From NCBI RefSeq assembly GCF_014705605.1, contig NZ_JACXIZ010000040.1, positions 1 to 55,835 on the forward strand: a DNA stretch of 55,835 nucleotides, given 5' to 3'. Below the pieces are notes generated by a model that made no database searches, was not told the DNA's origin, and worked only from the letters and a program-made list of their open reading frames with translations. This stretch comes from Paenibacillus sabuli (lineage in GTDB: Bacteria; Bacillota; Bacilli; Paenibacillales; Paenibacillaceae). The position numbers and the translations under genes are program-made. Below, piece after piece: positions 46,001 to 53,482 of this stretch (position 1 is its first letter; every line of letters starts with the position of its first letter).

Positions 46001-46122
46001 TCGACGGCGGGCTGCAGCTGCAATGGACCAACCCGGTATCGGAACTGACGAGCGGCAAGATCGGCTTCCGTACCACTTCGGCAAACGTTGCGTTCGATGA
46101 TGCGAAGGTGCTCGTACCGTAA
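43087..46122 (+). CDS. Secreted GH28-like beta-helix protein with duplicated LamG-like domains
   Basis: This 1011-residue exported protein has a signal peptide at about 1-28 (ends WAEES). A small Ig-like domain follows. A right-handed beta-helix (about 165-560) opens with AIQQAIDDAHQAGGGTVFVP. Its active-site region has NDVIDIN and AISDDDTYSTKTW, resembling but not matching the NTDGID / GDDC motifs of polygalacturonases. Then come a LamG-like domain (about 560-735), a cadherin-like domain (about 737-835) and a second LamG-like domain (about 840-1011) that is a clear duplicate of the first (FSDDFEDGNT, NANAG, VGLRTTSA / IGFRTTSA). ATG 43087 follows AAGGAGG. It is a single-gene unit with its own regulatory region. 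Confidence 0.82.
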   Translation: MRIFAKKTSAVSVMLALILAVCMPAAWAEESEPGGADAAPAAQIAAAPATIQNYPMPSIYTASDAYTLKADDETIPVIAYKDDYDYAQFSFDGTVQIEVTADEPITSFSISPMAKNIEGTVSGNKLTFKLAESTYVIVKINDQRKKLVIAADPLETDIPASSGAGIYNVSASPYNADSTGATLASGAIQQAIDDAHQAGGGTVFVPAGVYKSSNLTLKSNVTFYLAGGAVIVGTGKGEDYVIDFRKDSRNADGTYFIRTAIDSSNITIRGRGTIDGKGIAMRERKMPAPNKNEGFLNNLLVPLATSNFTFDGLILRDAGFWSFMVVRSDNVTIRNLKGFQDLYKIENDVIDINESQDVLVQHSIAISDDDTYSTKTWLQTGMSKDWPGELEHLENVVFDDAFAWTRCAAFKIGMGVAQPQLGVTIKNSYVYQSARALLVDHGYQYNTLPEEGYAQGVTFENIDIERVGINQFGNYWLRVSSSTSGDVSDVLIKDINIRELGAQNSRLGGNEVKGSMVRNVVFSDVYVKGELATSLSDMKITTNNNVSGIVFANSAPPLFSDDFEDGNTSGWTTVSGGWYVPTVGTNKLLSSGSQTTTSLITANSGGAWTDYAYQASVRMPYTNANAGIVFRVQDANHYYMYRINAANQKLELFKAVNGQLTMVADTPFTAIEKQHYTLKAVVRGNTIQGYVNGDLKTEWTNPVTELTAGGVGLRTTSAGVHFDDAKVATLNPPPVDTTLSHTSVAENTTAGGVVGTFSAVDPDTGAPFAYMLIPGAGGTDNGSFTIDGDRLVLTTTPDYETKSSYTIRVRSIDSGGAYAYKTFTIQVTDVDEPSTSPDPTVVQFSDDFEDGNTAGWTSLSGSWSVATDGSKVLKQTASTTGLITAGSAWTDYAYEARVKLPITNANAGLTFRMQDATHYYMFRVNGSNQKLELYKAAGSEFTLVSSTPFTVNASQWYTLKAQVEGDTIKGYVDGGLQLQWTNPVSELTSGKIGFRTTSANVAFDDAKVLVP

Positions 46123-46141
46123 CAGGTGAATGCAAGGCGTC

Positions 46142-46175
46142 GCCCCGACAGCCATGTCCCATGGCTGTCGGGGGC
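46142..46175 (+). terminator. Strong terminator after the GH28-like gene
   Basis: GCCCCGACAGCCATG pairs with CATGGCTGTCGGGGGC around a TCC loop, and TTTTT follows a few bases later. It ends the single-gene unit. Confidence 0.88.
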
Positions 46176-46218
46176 GGCATCGTTTTTGAACACCCTGCGT
46201 TCCACAGGCGGCTGGCGC

Positions 46219-46401
46219 TAACGGTTGTGAGCGAGCCTAAAAGAGAGAAAATCAGGTAATTTGAATTCTAATGGTTGCAGGAGTGCTTATTTGACGGAAT
46301 ATACCTGTTTTTGGCCGAATTTAATGAAATAGGCGCTGTGGCAACCGTTAAAATGAAAATGTTGCTTATTCGGGCACAATAGCCGCTGTGGCAACCGCTA
46401 G
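46219..46401. repeat. Cluster of four CAACCG-family repeats
   Basis: Inverted copies lie at 46219-46242 and 46268-46292, direct copies at 46326-46350 and 46378-46401. The direct consensus is AATAGGCGCTGTGGCAACCG followed by NTA. A further copy lies at 15-38. No gene lies in 46123-46625. Confidence 0.6.
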
Positions 46402-46466
46402 GCGCTCGATGTCGCGGAACGAAACACGCTGTGCTGCCAAAGGCCGGCTTGCTCGTTTCGCCTTGA
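46400..46466 (+). repeat. 67-bp repeat, copy 1
   Basis: It is identical to 46503-46569. It contains GTCGCGGAACGAAAC near its left end and GTTTCGCCTTGA at its right end. Together with the following AATCGAGCGC it forms a long imperfect palindrome beginning GCGCTCGAT. The same arm sequences occur at 55767-55834. Confidence 0.85.
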
Positions 46467-46502
46467 AATCGAGCGCGTTCAACGTTTCCCATGTAGAACA
46501 GG

Positions 46503-46569
46503 AGGCGCTCGATGTCGCGGAACGAAACACGCTGTGCTGCCAAAGGCCGGCTTGCTCGTTTCGCCTTGA
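46503..46569 (+). repeat. 67-bp repeat, copy 2
   Basis: This is a second perfect copy, starting 103 bases after the first and 57 bases before the module D kinase gene. Only two copies occur and the spacer is not CRISPR-like, so it is a local duplication or a paired dispersed element. Confidence 0.85.
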
Positions 46570-46625
46570 TTGTCAACCAGCGATCGGGCGTGCCATAATC
46601 GAAGCACGAGATTCTAACGGAAGGC

Positions 46626-48431
46626 GTGAAGCGCTTGCAATCTTTTAGCAGACAATCATTTGGCAATAAGCTCAAAATCGCCTTTTTGTCCGTCATCGTG
46701 CTCTCGATCCTGATGACCGGCGGGTTGTCGTATACCATATCGGCCGTGACGCTGGAGCAAAATGCGCTGAAGCTGACGCGCGATACGGTGGCCCGCTCTG
46801 CCCAGATTGTCGACGAGAAGCTGAACAAGCTGATGCTGATCATGATGACGTTCATGATCAGCCAGCCGTTCTACGATATGCTTCGCGACGTCGTCGCCTC
46901 GGAGGACAGCCGGTACTACAAGCATCTCAACGACCTCGACAATGTTTTTTCGCAGGCGCGCATTGCCGAACCGCTGATCCACTCGATCTACGTATCGACG
47001 CCGATCGGCGAATTCTATCCCTCGTCGATGAATCGCAATCGCGGCATCGCCTTCGCGGATACCGACCTGTACGCGCGCATCGAGCGGGAGAAGAAGAACA
47101 TGTGGGTCGGCGGACACGAGGACCAGCTCTTCTCCGGCGGGGAGCGTGTCATCTCGCTCATTCTGCAGCCGATTTTCGATACGCCGGTGAGCGGGGTGTA
47201 CATCGTGGTCAATATTCGCGAGGCCGGCTTTCGCCAGCTGGTACAGGGCAACTCCGGCGACGATGCATTTAGCTTCTTGCTGAATGCGGACGGCGAGACA
47301 GTCTATCCCGTGCAGCAGCCGCTCGTCCGCAAGGCGGTGGAGGACGGAAATCTGCCGCGCATGATGCGCCTGGAGGAGGGCAGTCAATCCTTCGAGCTAT
47401 CCGGCGAAACCTACCTGCTCAATTATGCGCGCCTGAACATCGCGGACTGGACGATGACGACGATTCGTTCCCGGGCCGACGTGCTGCGGGATCTGGTCGT
47501 GGTCAAATGGCTGATCGCCGGCGTGGCGGTGGCGGCCTTGCTCGTCACGCTGCTCGTCTCGGGCGCCTTCGCGCGGTATCTGCTGAAACCGCTGCAAGGG
47601 CTGATGAAGGTGATGAAGCGCGTGGAGCAGAACGATCTGACCGCCCGCTTCGCGAGCGGCAGCGGCGACGAGCTGGGGCAGGTGGGCCTGCGCCTCAATC
47701 GGATGCTGGAGCAGATCGTCGTGCTGATCGACGAGGTGACGGATGCGCAGACGCATAAGCGCACTGCCGAGATCAAGGCGCTCTCGGCCCAGATGGACCC
47801 GCACTTCCTCTACAATACCCTGAACACGATCTACTGGAAGCTGAAGCTGAAGCAGATCGAGCCGTCGCAGCAGATGGTGCTGTCGCTGTCGCGTCTGTTC
47901 CAGCTGGGGCTCAACAACGGCCGGGAGATCACGACGCTGGCCAGGGAGCTGGAGCATGTGCGCCAGTATCTGGAGCTGCAGTCGAGCTGCTACGAGGGCC
48001 TGTTCACGTATACGATCGAGGTGCGCGAGCCGGAGCTGACAGCCTGCTCGATGCCGCGCATTCTGCTGCAGCCGCTGGTGGAGAACAGCATCCTGCACGG
48101 CTTCCGCGATCTCAAGGAAGGCGGCCGCATATCGATCGAGATTGCCGAGGCCGGGGAGAGCCGCTGGGCGATCGTTGTACGGGACAACGGCAACGGCATG
48201 GACGAGGCGCAGGTGCGCGCGCTTGTCGCCGCAGCCGGGGCGGCGCCCGGCGATTCGCCCGCCTCCGGCCTGGAGTCGGGCAAGGGCTACGCGGTGTCCA
48301 ATCTGATGCGCCGGCTCCAGCTCTACTATGGGGATGAGGCGGACCTGCAGATCGACAGCGCGCCGGAGCGCGGCACGGAGATTCGGATTGCTTTGCCGAG
48401 GAAAGGGGAAAAGTGGGATGAGCATGCCTAG
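46626..48431 (+). CDS. Sensor histidine kinase, YesM type, with HAMP (module D)
   Basis: This 601-residue membrane kinase has a transmembrane segment at about 16-40, an extracytoplasmic sensor, a second segment at about 290-313 and a HAMP linker (LLKPLQGLMKVMKRVEQNDL). The His_kinase domain carries SAQMDPHFLYNTLNTIYWKL, and the ATPase domain has ILLQPLVENSILHGF, VVRDNGNGM and GKGYAVSNLMRRL. The start is GTG 46626, but GGAAGG is only one base away, so TTG 46635 is a fair alternative. It overlaps its regulator by 14 bases. It probably controls the 56-nt boxes on each side. Confidence 0.93.
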   Translation: MKRLQSFSRQSFGNKLKIAFLSVIVLSILMTGGLSYTISAVTLEQNALKLTRDTVARSAQIVDEKLNKLMLIMMTFMISQPFYDMLRDVVASEDSRYYKHLNDLDNVFSQARIAEPLIHSIYVSTPIGEFYPSSMNRNRGIAFADTDLYARIEREKKNMWVGGHEDQLFSGGERVISLILQPIFDTPVSGVYIVVNIREAGFRQLVQGNSGDDAFSFLLNADGETVYPVQQPLVRKAVEDGNLPRMMRLEEGSQSFELSGETYLLNYARLNIADWTMTTIRSRADVLRDLVVVKWLIAGVAVAALLVTLLVSGAFARYLLKPLQGLMKVMKRVEQNDLTARFASGSGDELGQVGLRLNRMLEQIVVLIDEVTDAQTHKRTAEIKALSAQMDPHFLYNTLNTIYWKLKLKQIEPSQQMVLSLSRLFQLGLNNGREITTLARELEHVRQYLELQSSCYEGLFTYTIEVREPELTACSMPRILLQPLVENSILHGFRDLKEGGRISIEIAEAGESRWAIVVRDNGNGMDEAQVRALVAAAGAAPGDSPASGLESGKGYAVSNLMRRLQLYYGDEADLQIDSAPERGTEIRIALPRKGEKWDEHA

Positions 48432-50043
48432 GGCGATCAGCCTCTGCATCATCGACGATATCAAGAGCGTGGTCGACGGACTGACCGCGCTGGACTGGGA
48501 GGCGCACGGGGTTCGGGTCGCGGGCGTGTCCAGCAACGGCGAGGAAGGATTGGCGCTGATTCGCGAGCTGCGTCCGGACGTGGTCATCACCGACATCCGG
48601 ATGCCGCGAATGGACGGGCTGCGCATGCTGCGCACGGTGCTGGAGGAGAACCAGGGCTGCAAGTTCATCCTGATCAGCGGCTACGCCGATTTTGACTACG
48701 CGCAGCAGGCGGTGCAACTCGGCGCGTTCGACTTCGTGGTGAAGCCGTTCTCGGAGGAGGAGATCCGCGCGGTGGTGCTGCGGGCCCAGGCGGAGGTGGC
48801 CCGGGAGCGATCACAGCGGCTCGATCTGCGCGAGATGGAGCACAAGCTCCGCGAGAGCATGCCTGTACTGCGACAAGAGTATGTGGCGCTGCTCGTCAAT
48901 CATCGCACCTCGTGGGAGGAGGCCCGGGCGCGCTGGACGTTCCTGAATATCCCGCTGCAGCCGCGCGGCTTCGTGGTGATGCGCATCGAGATCGACCGCT
49001 TCCCGCAGCAGGCGGCCGAGCCCTCCATGCGGGAGACGGAGCTGATTCGCTTCTCGCTGTTGAATATCATGGAGGAGACGCTGGCCGCATGCGGGCCGAG
49101 CATCGTCTTCCGTACCCAGGGCGATCAATACCTGGCGGTCATGAATGACAGCCCCGACTCCAGTCCGATTGCGATCGCCGAGCAGTGCTGCCGCAACATC
49201 GCGCGCTATACCAAGTTCACGGTGTCGATCGGGGTCGGCGGCAGGGTGAAGGCGATTGGCGAGCTGCCGGATTCCCATCGTCAGGCGCAGCGGGCGCTCT
49301 CCCATCATCTGTTCACCGAAGGCAACGCCGCCATCGCGTATGAGGCGATCCACCAGAGCGGCAGCCAGGAGCCGCTGGCGCTGGAGTACAAGGACGATCT
49401 GCTGCTCGCCCTGCGCTCGGGCAACGTCGAGCGAACCGAGGCGATCCTGACGGCGATCGCCGGTGCGCTGCAGACCGGAAGTGCGCCGCACAATCCGGAT
49501 TATCTGCTGAATCTGTACGACGAGCTGGCCGCGTCGGCGATTCGCACCTTTTACGAAATGGTGCCGTATGCGGATATTCAGCCGCTCATTCAGACGTTCC
49601 GCACGGTGCAGGGGACCGCAGGTCAGCCGCTGGCGGCCCTCCAGGGCCGGCTGCTGGACTTGTGCAAGGGAGGGGCCGACCTGGTACGCCGCAACAGCCT
49701 GTCCGAAGGGCAGAAGGTGATCTATCGCGCAATCGATTACATCAAGGGCCGCCTGTCCGAGGATGTGGCAGTCGGCGAATGCGCCGCGCACGTGCATCTG
49801 AGCACGAGCTACTTCTCCAGTCTGTTCAAGCAGGTGACCGGGATGACCGTCACGCAGTATGTGACGTCGGCCCGTATTCAGAAGGCGAAGCTGCTGCTGG
49901 TGGAGGGCGCCCAGGTCCAGGAGGTGGCGGCGGCGGTCGGCTACGAGGAGCGCCGGTACTTCAGCGAGATGTTCAAAAAGGTCACCGGTCAGACGCCGTC
50001 GGAGTTCAGAGAGAGCTATCATGCGGAGCAGCCGGAGTCTTGA
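48418..50043 (+). CDS. Response regulator, YesN/AraC type, long form (module D)
   Basis: This 541-residue partner of the 46626 kinase has a receiver domain at about 1-125 (CIIDD; phospho-acceptor in VVITDIRMPRMDG; VVKPF). A middle region of about 280 residues follows, then an AraC-type DNA-binding domain at about 440-535 (VAVGECAAHVHLSTSYFSSL, VQEVAAAVGYEERRYFSEMF). ATG 48418 has AAAGGGG upstream inside the kinase gene. It is followed by the second 56-nt box and the module D transporter, its likely targets. Confidence 0.93.
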   Translation: MSMPRAISLCIIDDIKSVVDGLTALDWEAHGVRVAGVSSNGEEGLALIRELRPDVVITDIRMPRMDGLRMLRTVLEENQGCKFILISGYADFDYAQQAVQLGAFDFVVKPFSEEEIRAVVLRAQAEVARERSQRLDLREMEHKLRESMPVLRQEYVALLVNHRTSWEEARARWTFLNIPLQPRGFVVMRIEIDRFPQQAAEPSMRETELIRFSLLNIMEETLAACGPSIVFRTQGDQYLAVMNDSPDSSPIAIAEQCCRNIARYTKFTVSIGVGGRVKAIGELPDSHRQAQRALSHHLFTEGNAAIAYEAIHQSGSQEPLALEYKDDLLLALRSGNVERTEAILTAIAGALQTGSAPHNPDYLLNLYDELAASAIRTFYEMVPYADIQPLIQTFRTVQGTAGQPLAALQGRLLDLCKGGADLVRRNSLSEGQKVIYRAIDYIKGRLSEDVAVGECAAHVHLSTSYFSSLFKQVTGMTVTQYVTSARIQKAKLLLVEGAQVQEVAAAVGYEERRYFSEMFKKVTGQTPSEFRESYHAEQPES

Positions 50044-50071
50044 GTCGCATGACCTGCAGACTATAGAATTC

Positions 50072-50127
50072 TATCCCTCGAGAGTGGATTTGCCGCACTC
50101 CCTTTTCGTGCCGGAGGGGCTATACTG
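50072..50127 (+). promoter_or_regulatory. Conserved 56-nt regulatory box, copy 2 (before module D transporter)
   Basis: It aligns without a gap to 42877-42932. It holds TATCCCTCGAGAGTGG, GCCGCACTC, TTTT and TATACT (50121-50126), the -10 lying 45 bases before the binding-protein start. Its inverted repeat is weaker than in copy 1, which favours a protein-binding role over a simple terminator. Confidence 0.65.
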
Positions 50128-50171
50128 AATTCGAGCTCATCAATCCAACATCAATTAAAGGGGTAAACGGG

Positions 50172-51608
50172 ATGCAAAAAAAATGGGTAGGTCTCAGTCT
50201 CGCGCTCGTACTGGCTCTTGTCATCGCAGGCTGCAGCGGGAATTCCGGCACGAACGGGACAAGCAACACGGGCACCGGCAATGGCGGCGATACGAACAAC
50301 GCGGCCACTAACACAGGGAATAACAACGCAACGCCTGATACGCCGGCCGGCGAGCCGGTGCAGCTGAAGTATTGGACGGACGACCGTCACGATCAGGAGT
50401 ACATCAAAGAACTGGTCGACGAATTCAACGCAACGAACGAAGACAACATTCAGGTCGAGCTGACCGTCATGTCCGAAAATTATACGCAAAGCGTGGACAT
50501 TGCGTTCTCAAGCAATCAGGCGCCGGATGTGCTGCGTCTCAAGAGCGGCAACACGCCCGACTTTTTCAAAAAAGGGTACCTTGCGCCGATTGACGCGTAC
50601 ATGACCGATGCGCTGAACGAGAAGTTCGGCAACCTGCTGCTGGACGGCGTCAACCGTTTTGGCGGCAAGGTGTACAGCCTGCCCAACACCGGTCTCACCT
50701 TGCGACTCGTCTACAACAAGGACCTCTTCGCCAAAGCGGGAATCGAGAGCCCGCCCGCGTCGCTGCAAGAGATGGTGGACGATGCCAAAGCGATCACCGA
50801 GATGGGCAAGTCGAAAGGTATCTACGGCTTTGCACTGAACTATAAGAGCCCAAAATCGGCCTTCGACCGCTCCGTCCGGGAGATTCTCTCCCTGAGCGGA
50901 CATCAGGGACTGGGCTTCGATCTGAAGACGGGACAGTTCGATTTCGCGCCTTACGGACAGATCATCGAATATTTCAAGCAAATGTACGAGGACGGCAGCT
51001 TTTTGCCGGGCGCGGAATCGCTCGACATCGACCCGCTGCGCGCGCAATTTGCCGCCGGCAAGATCGGCATGTACCTCTCCTTCTCGACGGAGCCGGGCGT
51101 CTACACGGATCAATTCCCGACCGACATCAACTGGGGCGGCGCCCTGGCTCCGAGTCTGGATGGAGAGATCAAGGGAACGTCCGAGATCGTCTCGGCCGGC
51201 ACGTGGCTCGGCATCAGCGCGCAATCGGCCAATCCGGAAGCGGCCTTCAAATTCATGCAGTACATGTACGGCGACGAGATCCTGACGACGTATCATGAGA
51301 AGGGCTTTGGCATCGCGATTGTGCCGAGCATCGTCGAGCAAGCCGGCGACCCGGACATCGCGGGCATGGAAGGCTTCCTCGTCGGCGAGCATGATTCGCT
51401 CTGGCCTGTGTCGCCGACGGTGACGCCGGAGGGACCGGGCTACGCGGATGCGTACTTCAAGTATATGATTGAAGGCGGAGACGTGGGCGCCATCGCGGAG
51501 GACCTGAATACCCGGTACAATGCGGCCCTGGCAAGCGCGATCGAAAAAGGCGAGGTGTCCGTGACGCCGATGCCTGACTTCGACCCGGCCAACCCGCAAG
51601 GCGAATAA
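50172..51608 (+). CDS. Extracellular sugar-binding lipoprotein, MalE/UgpB type (module D)
   Basis: This 478-residue lipoprotein has lipobox LVIAGC, a long N/T/G linker and a binding fold starting VQLKYWTDDRHDQEYIKELV. SNQAPDVLRLKSG and FAAGKIGMYLSFSTEP are family-1 binding-protein features. It belongs to a different subgroup from the three LplA-like proteins in modules A-C, as do its permeases. ATG 50172 follows AAAGGGG. It heads the module D transporter operon. Confidence 0.93.
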   Translation: MQKKWVGLSLALVLALVIAGCSGNSGTNGTSNTGTGNGGDTNNAATNTGNNNATPDTPAGEPVQLKYWTDDRHDQEYIKELVDEFNATNEDNIQVELTVMSENYTQSVDIAFSSNQAPDVLRLKSGNTPDFFKKGYLAPIDAYMTDALNEKFGNLLLDGVNRFGGKVYSLPNTGLTLRLVYNKDLFAKAGIESPPASLQEMVDDAKAITEMGKSKGIYGFALNYKSPKSAFDRSVREILSLSGHQGLGFDLKTGQFDFAPYGQIIEYFKQMYEDGSFLPGAESLDIDPLRAQFAAGKIGMYLSFSTEPGVYTDQFPTDINWGGALAPSLDGEIKGTSEIVSAGTWLGISAQSANPEAAFKFMQYMYGDEILTTYHEKGFGIAIVPSIVEQAGDPDIAGMEGFLVGEHDSLWPVSPTVTPEGPGYADAYFKYMIEGGDVGAIAEDLNTRYNAALASAIEKGEVSVTPMPDFDPANPQGE

Positions 51609-51681
51609 CCGGTAAGGGATGGGGCTGCCGCACGAGCTTGGGCGGGGGCCCCTTTTCTTTCCCCCGAGGAGGAAAGGGATC

Positions 51682-52581
51682 ATGAGCATGAAATGGAAGC
51701 GGCTGGGGGAAAATGTGTGGTTCCTGTCCCCGAGCATCGTGTTGACGGCAGCGCTGGGCGTGTACCCGCTGATCTGGATGCTGCGGTATATGTTCTACGA
51801 CTATGCTGGCTACGGCGAGCCGCTGTTTATCGGCTTGGACAATTTTCAGCGCTTGATGCGCGACGGGCAATTCTGGGAATCGGTCGGGCAGACCTTCGTC
51901 TACGCCGGCGGCAAGCTGGTGCTGACGCTGCCGGTCTCGCTGCTGCTGGCCGTCTTCCTGAACGGCAAGCTGCGGGGCGCGGGTCTGTTGCGCGGCATTT
52001 ATTTCGTGCCGACCATCATCAGTACCGCCGTCATCTCGGTGGTATTCTATACGATCTTCAATGCGTACAACGGCATGGTCAATACCGTGCTGATGAAGCT
52101 CCACCTGATCGGACAGCCGATCGACTGGCTCGGTCCGAAGTATGCGATGCTGACGGTCATCCTGGTGGCGGTCTGGGGAGCGGTCGGCAACTATATGCTG
52201 CTGTTCCTGGCGGGGCTGCAGGGCATTCCGCAGGATCTGTACGAGAGCGCGTCCATCGACGGCGCCAGCGCCAGCAGGCGGTTGTGGAGCATTACGCTGC
52301 CGATGCTGGCACCGGTCGCCCAACTGGTCATCATGCTGGCGATCATTGCTTCCCTCAAGGGCTACGAGAGCATCATGCTGATCACGGAGGGCGGGCCGAT
52401 CGGCAAGACCGAGGTCATGTACCTCTATCTCTACAAGCTGTTGTTCCCGGTATCGACCGGCTCGCCCGTCGAGCAGCAGCTCGGCTACGGCAGCGCCGTC
52501 GGCTTCGCCACTGCGGTGATTGTCGGCGCCATTACAGGCTTGTATTTCTTATTGAGTCGCAAGATGAACAAAATGTACTAG
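51682..52581 (+). CDS. ABC sugar transporter permease, MalF/UgpA type (module D)
   Basis: This 299-residue permease has about six membrane segments (first: VWFLSPSIVLTAALGVYPLI), and EAA loop YESASIDGASASRRLWSITL followed by PMLAPV. ATG 51682 has GAGGAGGAAAGG upstream; an in-frame ATG at 51619 would read through the gap. A G/C-rich weak hairpin with TTTT lies in the 73-base gap after the binding protein, which may lower permease expression. Confidence 0.92.
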   Translation: MSMKWKRLGENVWFLSPSIVLTAALGVYPLIWMLRYMFYDYAGYGEPLFIGLDNFQRLMRDGQFWESVGQTFVYAGGKLVLTLPVSLLLAVFLNGKLRGAGLLRGIYFVPTIISTAVISVVFYTIFNAYNGMVNTVLMKLHLIGQPIDWLGPKYAMLTVILVAVWGAVGNYMLLFLAGLQGIPQDLYESASIDGASASRRLWSITLPMLAPVAQLVIMLAIIASLKGYESIMLITEGGPIGKTEVMYLYLYKLLFPVSTGSPVEQQLGYGSAVGFATAVIVGAITGLYFLLSRKMNKMY

Positions 52582-52626
52582 CATGATGGAGCACGAAAGG
52601 CTACAGGCGTGCAGGAGGTTCAGCCG

Positions 52627-53466
52627 ATGAACAAATTAACCAAAGTGGCAGGCCGTACGATCATGTGGGCATTTTTGTTGCTCACGGCGGTCCTGACCTT
52701 ATTCCCGATCCTGATGACCTTGACCGGCTCGCTCAAGACCGGCGCCGAAATGATGACCGGCGGCACCCTGTGGCCGTCCAAGCTGCAATTTGCCAATTAC
52801 GCGGAAGCCTGGAAGCAGGCCAATTTTGCCCGCTACACCTGGAACAGCGCCTTCGTCAGCGTGATGGTGACGATCGGCACGCTGCTGGTTGCCGCGATGG
52901 CGGCCTATGTCGTGGACCGGCGCACCTTCCCCGGCAAGTCGCTGTATGTGATGGTCCAGGCGTCGATGATGTTCATCTCCGTCGGCGCGATCGTGCTGCG
53001 GCCGCAATTCGAGATGATGGTCGCGCTGCATCTGAACACGACGCTGTGGGGCGTGATCCTGATTCTGATCAGCGCCCATTCCAGCACGTTCTTCATGCTG
53101 CTGGGCTTCTTCAAGGCCATCCCCCGCGAGCTCGACGAAGCGGCGATGGTGGACGGCTCCGGATTCGCCCGGACCTTCTTCCGCATCATCCTGCCGCTCC
53201 TGGCGCCGGGGCTCGGCGTAGCGGGATTGTTCGCCTTCCGGCATGCCTGGAACGAATACATCCTGCCGCTCGTATTCACGATGACCAATCCGCAGCTGCA
53301 GACGCTCACCGTCGGGCTGGCCAATCTGCGCTACGGCGCATCCGCGGCGATGCAGATCCATCTCATGATGGCGGGGGCCTGCCTGTCGATCCTGCCGATG
53401 CTGATCGTCTATATGGTGGCTAACAAGTCGTTCATTCAGGTGACGGCCGGATCGGTCAAAGGCTAA
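52627..53466 (+). CDS. ABC sugar transporter permease, MalG/UgpE type (module D)
   Basis: This 279-residue partner permease has EAA loop DEAAMVDGSGFARTFFRIIL and the C-terminus FIQVTAGSVKG. ATG 52627 follows CAGGAGG. It completes the importer; no ATPase gene follows. Confidence 0.92.
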   Translation: MNKLTKVAGRTIMWAFLLLTAVLTLFPILMTLTGSLKTGAEMMTGGTLWPSKLQFANYAEAWKQANFARYTWNSAFVSVMVTIGTLLVAAMAAYVVDRRTFPGKSLYVMVQASMMFISVGAIVLRPQFEMMVALHLNTTLWGVILILISAHSSTFFMLLGFFKAIPRELDEAAMVDGSGFARTFFRIILPLLAPGLGVAGLFAFRHAWNEYILPLVFTMTNPQLQTLTVGLANLRYGASAAMQIHLMMAGACLSILPMLIVYMVANKSFIQVTAGSVKG

Positions 53467-53482
53467 TCAAGTGGAGGCTAAC

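Noticed and set aside
46400-46569. Possible CRISPR array
   Set aside because: Only two units, 67 bp each, with a 36-base gap, strong internal palindrome and no cas genes.
46268-46855. Minus-strand frame with repeated peptide segments
   Set aside because: The peptide repeats simply translate the 67-bp DNA repeat, and the frame runs into the kinase gene.
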